DNA of 64,000 nucleotides from Dryas octopetala. Taxonomy: Eukaryota; Streptophyta; Magnoliopsida; Rosales; Rosaceae. Shown here in pieces: positions 49,963 through 61,392 of this stretch. The notes beneath the pieces were generated by a model. That model saw only the letters and a list, made by a program, of their open reading frames with translations. It was not told the origin of the DNA and made no database searches. The stretch covers positions 18,827,861-18,891,860 of the forward strand of contig OY992838.1 of the NCBI GenBank assembly GCA_963921425.1. Reading direction: 5' to 3'. Every line of letters starts with the position of its first letter. Position 1 is the first letter of the stretch. The position numbers and the translations under genes were made by a program.

Positions 49963-50815
49963 GTTTTGAATATTAGTTTTTGTGTGTTCTTTGCTGCATA
50001 CAAGTTTGATCCTGGCATGATTATGGCTTTCTAATTGCTTGAATGTAGGAGTGGAATCCAGTTGATGGTGAATAGGCATAGCTACATATAAAGAAAACTG
50101 GTGAATAGGCATAGCTACAGATAAAGCAAACAGAGGAAATACAATAAGGAAATACAATCCTTTATTTTTTTTTGAGTGATCTTCTCTCTAATTAAAGAAA
50201 TAAACGTCTATCAAAATTCCAGACTGGTGAAGACGGTTGACTAGTTGAGGGTTCTATCAGGTAAAGTTTTTGCCATAATTAATGCAATATGTTCATGAAA
50301 GATGTAACAATTGTATGTGAAAGATGTAATTTTCTTTGGAATGTTGATGATTGGCAGCACACCATATCTCAGGTGACCTTTTACACTTCATCACTGCATG
50401 ATATTATTTCTCCTCAAAACTTTCTAGTAGTACTTTATATTTTATAAATTTAATGTGTTTAGATTTGATTGAGATTTGTGAACAATATTTTGTCAGACAA
50501 ATTCTGTTTCAGTCCACATTATATATGTATATACAAGAAAGCATTTTCTACTGCCATTGTTACTCTTTTGATAGTGGGAAGCATATTGAGCTTCATATTG
50601 AACCTGAATTGACTCTGGAGTTTATGATGGCATCTAATTATCTCTATATATGAGCATATCATCTCTCCCCAGCCTCTTGGGTTACTAAGTCTGGTTCTAA
50701 CGTGTAAGAAAACTTCTTGGAATGGTTTCTTGAGATATAAAATTATACATATATGTTTGTTTAATTTTAATTGATTAATTTTGATTGATTATTTTTCAGT
50801 TAGGTTGGATTACTA
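49080..50815. other. Sequence right of copia-1 with microsatellites, no gene
   Basis: A TA run (49796-49818) and a GT run (49927-49959) are present, with two near-duplicate phrases around 50065 and 50098 (gtgaataggcatagctaca). The first part should continue the flank of the U5 GTPase retrocopy. No protein similarity was recognised until the ABCG exon at 50816. Confidence 0.5.
49927..49959. repeat. (GT)n microsatellite
   Basis: About 16 uninterrupted GT units. Confidence 0.95.
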
Positions 50816-51185
50816 GGAAGAAAGAATTTGTTGGTGAGGTTGGTGAAGATTGCAGATAAAGATAATGAGAAGTTCTTGTTGAAGCTCAAGGACCGTATGG
50901 ATAGGTAATCAATTAATTCACATCTCTTAGCTTGTTTAATGGGTTTCTTGAGAATGTTGTGTTTTACATGTGTATGAAGAAATGCATGTATCTTGGCCAA
51001 AAAAAAACAAAAAACAAAGAAGAAATGCATGTATAACCCATTTGCGTTGGTTTTTCTCTGTATTTCAAACTTTTAACTCAGAGTTGGACTTGAATTTCCA
51101 ACAACTGAAGTGCGGTTTGAGCATTTGAATGTTGAAGCAGAAGCTTAATTATGTAGGAAGCAGGGCATTTACCTACAGTGTTCAA
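50816..51185 (+). pseudogene. Relic of two exons of a PDR-type ABCG transporter
   Basis: The first exon, ending at 50904, reads LVRLVKIADKDNEKFLLKLKDR, and a GT donor follows. The second starts at 51082 after an AG acceptor and reads VGLEFPTTEVRFEHLNVEAEA, then meets a stop (TAA) and shifts frame before a remnant of YVGSRAF. These match the N-terminal region before the first nucleotide-binding domain of full-size pleiotropic drug resistance (ABCG) pumps, where an intron commonly falls at this R|V join. The intron (50905-51081) is kept, so it is a genomic fragment and not a retrocopy. No Walker motifs or membrane segments follow; the rest of the gene is absent. Confidence 0.8.
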
Positions 51186-51622
51186 CTTCTTGATCTCTCT
51201 CTCTCTCTCTCTCTAGATCAAGGGTGGCTAGGAAGCCACATCATGTAGTACCACAAATATGGTACAATAACATGGTCCTCCTAGCATTACCCCTCGAGTA
51301 ATATGTTAAGAGGTAATTCATCTTTTAATTAAATAAAAAATATATGACCAGTTTTATGCATAATATGGATTCTTGCTCTTATGTGTAGCTTAAACTGATC
51401 ACCTTATTGTACATAACACTTTTTCTCTCTAAAGGGGTTCTTGAATTAGGTACATATTCTTCCAAGTAGAAAGAAACCACTGCCACTCCTTCATGATTTA
51501 AGTGGAATTATCAAGCCAAAAAGGTAATTAGGCAGTACATGATCTCCACATACCAGAGTTGACAGTGAGAGAAACTTTGGCATTTTCAGCAAGATGTGAA
51601 GGGGTCGGACCACGTTATGGTT

Positions 51623-51655
<33 letters not shown>

Positions 51656-51869
51656 TCATTCATGTTATCGTTGGTTAAAACACTGTAAAAGTTAACATAT
51701 CCAATCTATTTTGAAGAATTCTTGAAAATCTGAGTAGGTAATTTGCATTTGGGAAATTTTCAGAAATGTTGGTAGAATAAAAAGTTTATACCATCACCAA
51801 TACAAGGTAACCCCTATAGGTAAGAGAAAACAAATACATAAACAAGGACCCAGTGAGGGCAAATATGTT
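51186..51869. other. Spacer between ABCG relic and copia-2
   Basis: A short CT run (51197-51216) and a run of about 31 T (51624-51654) are present. No gene is seen. Confidence 0.5.
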
Positions 51870-51874
51870 GAGGA

Positions 51875-52167
51875 TGATAATAATATTCAGCATTGCACAA
51901 AAGCTCACCCACAAAGTACTCATCACACCCATCCAACGATCACTCACCACACCCACAACAGCTCATCAAGCATCCAGAACAGCTCATCAGAATATTCCCA
52001 CAATAAGAGTGTGGATAATGACTGAGCCCACATATATTTCATACCCATTGTAAAAATATCTTGTAACGGAACTATTTCTTGTAGACTCTAGAATACTCCT
52101 ATCAATTATATATATAGACTCTACTGTATATACAAAAACATATGAGATAAATTTATTCTTCAATACT

Positions 52168-52221
<54 letters not shown>

Positions 52222-52277
52222 GTTATCTCTTTTTCATTCTTTTCTATTTTTTCTCTTACTCTGCTTAAAACCTTTTA
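51875..52277 (+). repeat. 5' LTR of copia-2
   Basis: 403 bp. It is longer than the 3' LTR by 31 bp, essentially because its CT run (about 52169-52218) is longer. Confidence 0.94.
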
Positions 52278-52289
52278 TGGTATCAGAGC
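52278..52289 (+). promoter_or_regulatory. Primer-binding site of copia-2
   Basis: TGGTATCAGAGC, the tRNA-Met complement, immediately follows the 5' LTR. Confidence 0.94.
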
Positions 52290-52317
52290 CACTGCCTTAC
52301 AGCACACAGATCCAAAA

Positions 52318-55053
52318 ATGCCTAACCAAGCAGAATCTCCCAGCCCCATCATTACCTCTCCTGAAACTACCTCCCAATCTCTCCAATCCTCTATCTCTCC
52401 TCAACACATAGCCACCCTCATACCCATTAAACTTACCACCGCAAATTTTCTCTTATGGAAATCAGTCATTACTCCAATCCTCGAAAATTATGATATGTAT
52501 GGTATTATTGATGGGACTGACATTTGTCCACCCAAATCTCTACCCAACACCACAGATCCAAACCCAGCCTACACACAATGGGTCAAAAAAGACCGTACCT
52601 GTAGAATATGGCTCAATGCTTCATTGTCTGAGTCAGTTCTTTCCTACACCGTTGGATCTACATCAGCTCGAGGTTTATGGGTTAACCTTGAGCGTCGGTT
52701 TGCCACAATCACCAGATCTCATATTCTTCAACTCAAAAGCAAGCTTCAAAATATGCAAAAGGGTGACCAGATCATGACTGACTATCTTCAGAAAATCAAA
52801 GAAATTTCTGATGCTCTTGCAGCTGCTGGTGAACCTTTGTCCGATTCTGACCTTATTGCTCACACTCTTCACGGTCTTCCTCCTGATTATGACGCATTCT
52901 CTACCTCCATTCGCGTTCGTGCTGAACCCCTCAATCCTGATGAACTCCATGGTTTTCTCCTCAGCGAGGAGATTGAAGTTGCAAAGAGGACCACAGCCCT
53001 ACTCCCTACACCAGAAGTCCACACTCACACTCAAGCCTTTTCAGCCATCACTTCTCAAAATAGGCCCAACCCCTCACAAAATAGAAACACCCGTGGCCCA
53101 CATTCTTACCACCACCCACCCAAGCCCTCTTTTTCCAAAACCTCATTTCCACCCCAAAATCAGTCCACGTTTCCTTCCTTCTTCAGACCTCACCCTCCAT
53201 CTCGGTTCAACAACTCCAATCCCACCAAAATTCGTTGCCAAATCTGTAATGGTAATAATCACTCTGCTATTAACTGTTATCATCGCATGAACCATGCTTT
53301 CCAAGGCAGAGTTCCAACCTCCAAACTTCAGGCCATGGTTGCTACCTCTGGAACTCACCCTACCCCTCCCACCTCATCTTCCAACACAGTTTGGTATGCT
53401 GACTCCGGTGCAACAAACCATATCACCAACGACCTCTCTCATCTCTCTCTTCACTCGGCTTACCCCGGCTCCGACAAAGTCGCTGTTGGTAATGGGCAAG
53501 GTTTGGACATTCACCATATTGGCTCTTCTCAAGCTCTTTCTTCCAACTCTGGCTCTCTCTTTAGTCTTACTAACATTTTACATGTTCCTTCAATTTCCCA
53601 TAATCTATTATCTGTCCACCAATTTGTTAATGATAACAACTGTTTGCTGATTTTTTCTCCTTCTGGTTGCATTGTCAAGGATATTCCTTCGGGGAAAGTT
53701 CTGTTTCAGGGCCCTACTGATGGCAACCTTTATCCTATTCGATTGTCTTTTCCTCATCAACAATCTCCAACAGCCTTCATCAGCACAACTGCCTCCTCCT
53801 CTCTCTGGCATCAACGTCTTGGCCACCCATCTTCCTCCACACTGCAACACCTTCTCTCCCAGCATCAGCTCAAGGCTTTACATTCCAAGAACCATTTTTT
53901 TTGTTCTTCTTGTCAACTAGGAAAAAGATCAAAATTACCTTTTGTTAAATCTCTTAGTACCACTTCATTTCCATTGGAAATCATACACACTGATGTATGG
54001 GGTCCTGCCCCAATACCTTCTGTTAGTGGTTTTAAATACTACGTAATATTTATTGATGATTGGTCTCGTTTCACCTGGCTCTATCCTTTACATTCCAAAT
54101 CAGATGTATTTAAACTTTTTCAGCACTTCAAACTTTTAGTTGAGAAACAATTCAACCTTCCTATTAAAGCTTTGCGGAGTGATAATGGTGGTGAATACAC
54201 CAGTTCCTCTTTTCGCAACTTTCTAACTAGCCATGGTATTGCTCAGCAATTTACTTGTCCCCACACTCCCGAGCAAAATGGCATGGCCGAGCGAAAACAT
54301 CGCCACATTATTGAGCTTACCCGCACCCTTTTTGCCCAGTCTTCACTACCTCTCAAATATTGGGTAGAGGTAGCTCACACAGCAGTTTATCTAATTAATC
54401 GATTGCCCTCCTCTTCTCTCCAAAATATCAGTCCTCTTCAAAAAAATTTTCATTGTACTCCTGACTACACCTTTCTCAAAGCTTATGGATGTGCATGTTA
54501 TCCTTGGCTTAGGCCTTATTCACATCACAAATTTGATTTTCGCAGCTGCAGGTGTATATTTATTGGCTATGGTACCAATCAAAAGGGCTACCGTTGCCTT
54601 GATCCATCTTCCGGACATGTATATGTCTCTCGTCATGTTGTCTTTGATGAAAATTCATTCCCCTTTAAAGCCGCTCCACCTGCTCCTACTACATACTCTC
54701 CTGCCCCTCTACATCACCCCATTGCCTTACCTCTCCCACCCGCTTTCCAGCAACCTCCAATACCAGCACCTTCTTCTCCAGCTCCTTCTTCACCCTCTCC
54801 TTCCAGCTCTTCTTCCTCCTCTGCTCTTGATTCCACTTCCTCTCCACCCTCATTATTGCCCACTCCTCTATCTCAATCTCATTCCCCTCCACCTTCCCCT
54901 CCCCGCCCCACAAACACTCACCCAATGCAAACTCGTGCCAAAGACGGCATCTATAAGCCCAAAGCCTTTACCACTCGTCACCCTTTTCCCTTCCGCTCTC
55001 CTTTCTGCCAAATCATCTCCTCCCATACCCTCCACCTATCATCAAGCTGCTAA
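52318..55053 (+). CDS. Copia-2 gag-protease-integrase ORF, 911 codons
   Basis: The start ATG lies 28 bases after the PBS. Residues 1-300 are copia gag (LTTANFLLWKSVITPIL near 42). A CCHC knuckle (CQICNGNNHSAINC) is near 306, the protease motif DSGATNHI near 362, pre-integrase LWHQRLGHPSSS near 498, and integrase catalytic acids in IHTDVWGP (about 557), LRSDNGGEY (about 620) and EQNGMAERKH (about 652). A Pro/Ser-rich linker follows from about 785. The frame runs out at 55051-55053 because of a one-base frame change near 54970; RT continues in the next frame. It would make the particle protein, protease and integrase of a retrotransposon. Apart from the frame change no defect is seen. Confidence 0.92.
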   Translation: MPNQAESPSPIITSPETTSQSLQSSISPQHIATLIPIKLTTANFLLWKSVITPILENYDMYGIIDGTDICPPKSLPNTTDPNPAYTQWVKKDRTCRIWLNASLSESVLSYTVGSTSARGLWVNLERRFATITRSHILQLKSKLQNMQKGDQIMTDYLQKIKEISDALAAAGEPLSDSDLIAHTLHGLPPDYDAFSTSIRVRAEPLNPDELHGFLLSEEIEVAKRTTALLPTPEVHTHTQAFSAITSQNRPNPSQNRNTRGPHSYHHPPKPSFSKTSFPPQNQSTFPSFFRPHPPSRFNNSNPTKIRCQICNGNNHSAINCYHRMNHAFQGRVPTSKLQAMVATSGTHPTPPTSSSNTVWYADSGATNHITNDLSHLSLHSAYPGSDKVAVGNGQGLDIHHIGSSQALSSNSGSLFSLTNILHVPSISHNLLSVHQFVNDNNCLLIFSPSGCIVKDIPSGKVLFQGPTDGNLYPIRLSFPHQQSPTAFISTTASSSLWHQRLGHPSSSTLQHLLSQHQLKALHSKNHFFCSSCQLGKRSKLPFVKSLSTTSFPLEIIHTDVWGPAPIPSVSGFKYYVIFIDDWSRFTWLYPLHSKSDVFKLFQHFKLLVEKQFNLPIKALRSDNGGEYTSSSFRNFLTSHGIAQQFTCPHTPEQNGMAERKHRHIIELTRTLFAQSSLPLKYWVEVAHTAVYLINRLPSSSLQNISPLQKNFHCTPDYTFLKAYGCACYPWLRPYSHHKFDFRSCRCIFIGYGTNQKGYRCLDPSSGHVYVSRHVVFDENSFPFKAAPPAPTTYSPAPLHHPIALPLPPAFQQPPIPAPSSPAPSSPSPSSSSSSSALDSTSSPPSLLPTPLSQSHSPPPSPPRPTNTHPMQTRAKDGIYKPKAFTTRHPFPFRSPFCQIISSHTLHLSSSC

Positions 55054-56710
55054 GGATCCCAATTGGATGGCCACTATGAACACTAAAATTGCAGCCTTGC
55101 ACCAGACCTCCACATGGACCTTAGTTCCTCCCAACCCCACTCAAAATCTTGTGGGCTGCAAGTGGGTCTTTCGCCTTAAGCAACGAGCTGATGGGTCTAT
55201 AGAGCGGTATAAAGCTCGTTTGGTCGCCAAGGGCTTTCACCAACAAGCCGGCGTGGACTACACTGAGACATTCAGCCCAGTTGCTAAGCCCCCCACCATT
55301 CGGGTCATTCTTTCCATAGCTGTCCAACATGACTGGCCTATTTCCCAACTTGATGTTTCTAATGCATTCTTACATGGGCATCTCCATGAAGATGTCTTTA
55401 TGGTCCAACCCCCTGGCTTCCAAGATCCACTCAAGCCTCACTATGTTTGCAAGCTTCAGCGCTCCCTATATGGGCTTAAACAAGCCCCGCGGGCTTGGTA
55501 TGAAGAGCTTCACAATGGGCTTTTATCTCTGGGTTTTCAAACTTCTACAGCTGATCCATCTCTTTTCATCAAGATTGATCACTCTGTTACTTTCCTCTTG
55601 GTGTACGTTGATGACATAGTCCTTACTGGCAGCTCTTCCTCCTACTGTCAACATCTGATTTCTCTCCTCAGCTCCAAATTTGCCATGAAAGATTTGGGTC
55701 CCCTTCATTACTTCCTCGGCCTTGAGGTACATCGTGATTCTTCTGGCTTATTTCTTTGTCAGTCTAAATATACAACTGATCTTCTTTCTAAAACTTCTCT
55801 GCTTCAAGCCAAACCCTTCCCTTCACCCTCCACCATTGCTAAATTAGACACTTCCACTGGTGACCCTCTCTCTGATCCTACCCTTTATCGTTCCATTGTC
55901 GGGGCTCTCCAATATCTCACATGGACTCGTCCTGACATTGCATTCTCTGTCAACCAAGTGTGCCAATTTATGCACAATCCCAGAAACCCCCATCTCACAG
56001 CTGTCAAAAGAATCCTTCGGTACCTTAAATCCACTCCTGATTATGGCATATCCTTCACCAAAGGCACTCCCACACTCACCATTTATTCGGACGCCGATTG
56101 GGCTGGTTGTCCAGTAGATCGGCGTTCTACCACTGGTTACTGCATCTTTTTTGGTAACAATCTCATCTCTTGGTCTGCCAAAAAGCAACCTACAGTTGCT
56201 CGCTCATCCACCGAGGCCGAATATCGAGCTCTTGCTCATTCTGCAGCTGAAGCTATTTGGCTATGTTCTCTTCTGCGGGATCTTCACATTTATCTCACTC
56301 ACCCTCCCCTCTTCTACTGTGACAATATCAGTGCAATTGCCTTGGCTGCTAATCCAATTTTCCATGCTAGAACCAAGCATGTTGAAGTTGATTATCACTT
56401 CATTCGGGAACTTTTTACCAGCAAGTCTATCAACATTCGTCATCTTGAATCATCTGCTCAACTTGCTGATATATTCACCAAAGGTCTACCTTCCCCACGA
56501 TTCAAAGAATTGAGCTCCAAGCTGATCACTCGACCTCCTCGCATCAGCTTGCGGGGGGATGATAATAATATTCAGCATTGCACAAAAGCTCACCCACAAA
56601 GTACTCATCACACCCATCCAACGATCACTCACCACACCCACAACAGCTCATCAAGCATCCAGAACAGCTCATCAGAATATTCCCACAATAAGAGTGTGGA
56701 TAATGACTGA
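54975..56710 (+). CDS. Copia-2 reverse transcriptase-RNase H, separate frame, ends inside 3' LTR
   Basis: The frame is open from 54485, but copia-like content starts only near 54975 (SAKSSPPIPSTYHQAAKDPN). RT shows CKWVFRLKQRADGS, RYKARLVAKGFHQQ, QLDVSNAFLHG, YGLKQAPRAWY and the active site YVDDIVLTGS near 55604. RNase H shows YSDADWAGCPVDRRSTTGY near 56083, STEAEYRALA and YCDNISAIALA. There is no start codon at its beginning, so it needs continuity with the upstream frame and is probably not expressed as it stands. The reading frame crosses the PPT and runs 151 bases into the 3' LTR before a TGA at 56708-56710. Confidence 0.88.
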
Positions 56711-56931
56711 GCCCACATATATTTCATACCCATTGTAAAAATATCTTGTAACGGAACTATTTCTTGTAGACTCTAGAATACTCCTATCAATTATATATAT
56801 AGACTCTACTGTATATACAAAAACATATGAGATAAATTTATTCTTCAATATTGCTCTCTCTCTCTCTCTCTTTCTGTTATCTCTTTTTCATTCTTTTCTA
56901 TTTTTTCTCTTACTCTGCTTAAAACCTTTTA
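56560..56931 (+). repeat. 3' LTR of copia-2
   Basis: 372 bp, near-identical to the 5' LTR; the first 151 bases also encode the C terminus of pol. Confidence 0.94.
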
Positions 56932-56936
56932 GAGGA

Positions 56937-57863
56937 CATGTAAAGGGATATAAAGGATACTATCATTTTTCAAAAGAATCTAAATATGCAGGATACGAGA
57001 GCATTAAACTAAAATAAATTAATAAAAACTTAAATATATAAACATGTGAAATAGACATATATGTAACTTAAACAAGATTTAACAAGAAATTTGGTTTTAT
57101 TAGGGAATCAATATGAACAGGATTTCTGATTACTAGCAGAGATAGAGAGCCATATGAACAGGATTTCTATTGCTAATGAAAAACATAGAATTTAAAGAAG
57201 TGGGTTTGATAGCATAAAGATTATAGTTACTAGCAGTGGAGATAGAAACCTAGTGTTTAAGGTGTCTTCCTAACAAAAATAGGACTACAAAATTCATGAA
57301 AGTGTTTGACAAAAATAAAGGCACCCAGCAATCTTGCTATAAAAATTCTATGAAAGTTTTTAACCGTCTGTCAACTTTCAGACTAAAACATAATGGCATA
57401 TGAAATTATATAAAAAACATCAACGTTAATAGGGCCTAGAAAATCAAACCATATTGATACAGCAACTTCAGGTGGAGAGAATGCCTCATAAAACACATGA
57501 GAATGCCTTTCTGCTTCTATGGCCTCGGAAGCGGCCTCTGTAGAGAAGATTCTGCACAGAACACATGTTGTAATAAACCCCTATAAACCAACCATAGTTC
57601 TACTTTGACCATTTGACTTCGAAAAATCAAGGGAATAATTTCTAATAATTCTCCAAAATTTTCCAAAAATTATAAAAAATTCTATAAGTCACCTTAAAAT
57701 TAAAAAAACCATAAAGTAAATCTAGAAAATAAAGTTAGATCTTTACATATGTATGCATTTGTTTTATTTTTACATATTAACTAACTTGTTTTGCACTAAT
57801 TGCACTGATTTTCGCAAATGCACTTGTTATAATTTTACGGATACACTAATTTTTTTTTACAAG
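56937..57863. other. AT-rich spacer between copia-2 and second CACTA element
   Basis: No gene is seen. A repeated phrase (atgaacaggatttct) occurs at about 57112 and 57152. Confidence 0.5.
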
Positions 57864-58439
57864 CACTACAAGAAAAAAATATTTGGGCGACGAACTCAAA
57901 TTGGTCACCCAAAGAGGTTTTGGGCGACGAATTCAAACATTTGTCGCCGAAACCAATAAAGGTTTGGGCGAGGAATAATTTCGTCGCCCAAAGTGACTTT
58001 GGGAGACGAATACAGTGTTCGTCGCTTAAAGCACTTTTGAGAGACGAATATTGTATTCGTCGCCTCAAATTACGCCCCAAAATACTCTTAGACCATACTT
58101 TGGGCGAGGAATCTATATATTCGTCGCCCAAAGTTACTTTGGGCGACGGATATGTTATTCGTCGCCCAAATAGAGTTTGGGCGACGAAATTATTCCTCGC
58201 CTAAAGTGACTTTGGGCGACGAATATATATTCCTCGCTAAAGTGACTTTGGGTGACGAATATATTATTCGTCGCCCAAATAGAGTTTGGGCGACGAAATT
58301 ATTCCTCGCCTAAAGTGACTTTGGGCGACGAATATATATTCCTCGCCTAAAGTGACTTTGGGTGACGAATATATTAATTCCTCGCCCAAAGTCACTTTGG
58401 GAGACGAATCTATAGATTCCTCGCCCAAAGTCCAGTTCA

Positions 58440-61050
58440 TTTTTTATGTGCATTTATATTTAGGTATAAAAATACAATGCGAACATGTTTTCAACTATCT
58501 GAACCGTTTATTTTTTAGTTCCCTACTCAAAGATCATCCCTGCAAAAATTTAGCTCAATCAAAGATGTAGAAGTTAGGTAACGATGGTCGAATTGATGAA
58601 CGATCGTGGGTTTTCTAATGATAATTCAATGGCTAGCTGAATTCTGATTTAGCTGATTTTTTGCAGAGATGATCTTTGAGTATGAACATAGAAAATGAAC
58701 AGCTCTGATTGTTGAAATCACATTGTGGTTTTCACAATAATTGAAACGACAAAGTTTCAACGAAAGAGTTAATAAAATTATATTCTTTAAGTATTGAAAC
58801 CGTTCATTTATATGTAGATGAACATATCTTGATCGTGTTTTCAACGATCCGAACCGTTCATTTTTTAGTTCACTACTCAAAGATCATTCATGCAAAAATT
58901 TAGCTTAATCAGAGATGTAAAAGTTAAGTAATGGTGAAATTATTTTATATTTGTATATATTTAAAATTATAAATATTATTTAGTAATTAAGTTAAAATTT
59001 AGAATCCTATTATATATTGTTAAGTATACAATCTTATTATAATAATTTATTATATATATTTAAATACTAAAATATAAATTATAAATTAGCAAAAAATAGT
59101 ATTAATTAGGCCTATACTTTGGGCGACGAAGATATATTCGTCTCCCAAAGTGACTTTGGGCGAGGAATACATGAATTCGTCGCCCAAAGTCACTTTAGGA
59201 GACGAATATATATTTCCTCGCCCAAAGAGACTTTGGGCGACGAATATTTGGATTCGTCGCCCAAAGTCACTTTGGGAGACGAATTCATGTATTCCTCGCC
59301 CAAAGTCACTTTGGGAGACGAATTTATAGATTCCTCGCCCAAAGTCCAATTTATTTTTTATGTGCATTTATATTTAGGTATAAGAATACGATGTGATCGT
59401 ATTTTCAACGATCTGAACCGTTCAGTTTTTTGTTCCCTACTCAATGATCATCCTTATAAAAATTTAGCTCAATTGAAGATGTAGAAGTTAGGTATCGGTG
59501 CTCAAATTAATGAACGATCGTGGGTTTAATAATAATAATTCAACAACTAGCTGAATTCCGATTTGGTTGACTTTTTGCAGGGATGATCTTTGAGTATGAA
59601 CATAGAAAATGAAACGGCTCTGATCATTGAAATCACATTGTGGTCTTCAAAATTATTGAAACGACAAGGTTTCAACGAAAGAATTAATAGAATTATACTA
59701 ATCAAGTGTTGAAACCGTTTATTTATATGTAGATGGGCATATCTTGATTGTGTTTACAACGATCAGAACCGTTCATTTTTTAGTTCCCTACTCAAAGATC
59801 ATTCCTGCAAAAATTTAGCTCAATTGAAGATATAGAAATGAGGTAACAGTGGTCAAATTAAAGAACGATCGTGGGTTTTATAATGATAATTCAACGACTA
59901 GCTGAATTCCGATTTGGCTGATTTTTTGCAGAGATGATCTTTGAGTATGAACATAGAAAATGAACAGCTCTGATCATTGAAATCACATTGTGGTCTTCAC
60001 AATTATTGAAACGACAAGGTTTCAACGAAAGAATTAATAGAATTATACTAATCAAGTGTTGAAACCGTTTATTTATATGTAGATGGGCATATCTTGATTG
60101 TGTTTACAACGATCAGAACCGTTCATTTTTTAGTTCCCTACTCAAAGATCATTCCTGCAAAAATTTAGCTCAATTGAAGATATAGAAATGAGGTAACAGT
60201 GGTCAAATTAAAGAACGATCGTGGGTTTTATAATGATAATTCAACGACTAGCTGAATTCCGATTTGGCTGATTTTTTGCAGAGATGATCTTTGAGTATGA
60301 ACATAGAAAATGAACAGCTCTGATCATTGAAATCACATTGTGGTCTTCACAATTATTGAAACGACAAGGTTTCAACGTAATAATTAATAGAATTATACTA
60401 ATCAAGTGTTGAAACCGTTCATTTATATGTAGATGGACATATCTTGATCATGTTTACAACGATCAGAACCGTTCATTTTTTAGTACCCTACTCAAAGATC
60501 ATCCCTGCAAAAATTTAGGTCAATTGAAGATGTAGAAATGAGGTAACAGTGGTCAAATTAAAGAACGATCGTGAGTTTTATAATGATAATTCAACGACTA
60601 GCTGAATTTCGATTTGGCTGATTTTTTGCAGAGATGATCTTTGAGTATGAACATAGAAAATGAACAGCTCTGATTGTTCTTCACAATTATTGAAATGACA
60701 AGGTTTCAATGAAAGAATTGATAAAATTATACTCTTCAATTGTCGAAACCGTTCATTTATATGTAGATGATCACATCTCGATGTGTTTTCAATGATCTGA
60801 AACGTTCATTTTTAGTTTCACACTCAAAGATTATACATGCAAAAAATTAGCTTAATCAGAGATGTAGAAGTTAAATAACGATGAAATTTTTTTATATTTG
60901 TAATATGTAAAATTATAAATATAATTTAGTGATTAAGTTAAAATTTAGAATCCTATTGTATATAATTAAGTATACAATTTTATTATAATGATTTATTATA
61001 TATAAATTTTAAATACTAAATATAAATTATAAATTTGTAAAAAATGGCAT
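58440..61050. repeat. Dyad-symmetric modules, period about 350 bp
   Basis: The anchor tgaacagctctgat recurs at about 58695, 59610 (variant), 59961, 60311 and 60661. The two units between about 59690 and 60390 are almost or fully identical, so the latest duplication is recent. Each unit carries ccgttcattttttagttccc with caaagatcatccctgcaaa on one arm, and tttttgcagagatgatcttt with atagaaaatgaacagctct on the other, an imperfect inverted repeat with arms of about 85 bp. Confidence 0.88.
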
Positions 61051-61392
61051 TAGGGCCATACTTTGGGCGACGAATTTATCTATTCCTCGCCTAAAGTCAC
61101 TTTGGGCGACGAATATATATATTCCTCGCCCAAAGTTCAGTTCATTCAATTTTTTCTGAATTTTACTTAAAAAATTGGCGGGGATAACTCGTGCAAAAAA
61201 TTTCACAAACTGAGGCGAGGAAATTAATTTTGTCGCCTAAAGAGAGTTTAGGCGACGAAATAGAACATTCCGTCGCCCAAACTCTCTTTGGGCGACAAAA
61301 TTAGTTTCCTCGCTTAAAGTCTTTTCGATTAACCCTCCCCAGATCTGGTATTTCTTCTTCTTTATTTATTTTTTTCCTTCTCTCCCCTGCTA

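Larger units (their letters stand above)
51875..56931 (+). mobile_element. Young, nearly intact Ty1/copia element (copia-2)
   Basis: The LTRs (51875-52277 and 56560-56931) start TGATAATAAT and end AACCTTTTA. The TSD GAGGA flanks them at 51870-51874 and 56932-56936. The PBS TGGTATCAGAGC starts at 52278, directly after the LTR, and the PPT gcgggggga precedes the 3' LTR. Outside the CT microsatellite the LTRs appear to differ by only one or two bases. Total length is 5.06 kb. Confidence 0.96.

Noticed and set aside
54900..55060. Programmed frameshift between copia-2 integrase and RT
   Set aside because: Plant copia elements normally encode one continuous polyprotein, and I saw no slippery site with a downstream structure. 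A simple one-base indel is the better explanation.
58352..59484. Short ORFs with repeated SSPKVTLGDE peptides
   Set aside because: They are translations of the gggcgacgaa subterminal repeats of the CACTA element, open in several frames on both strands.
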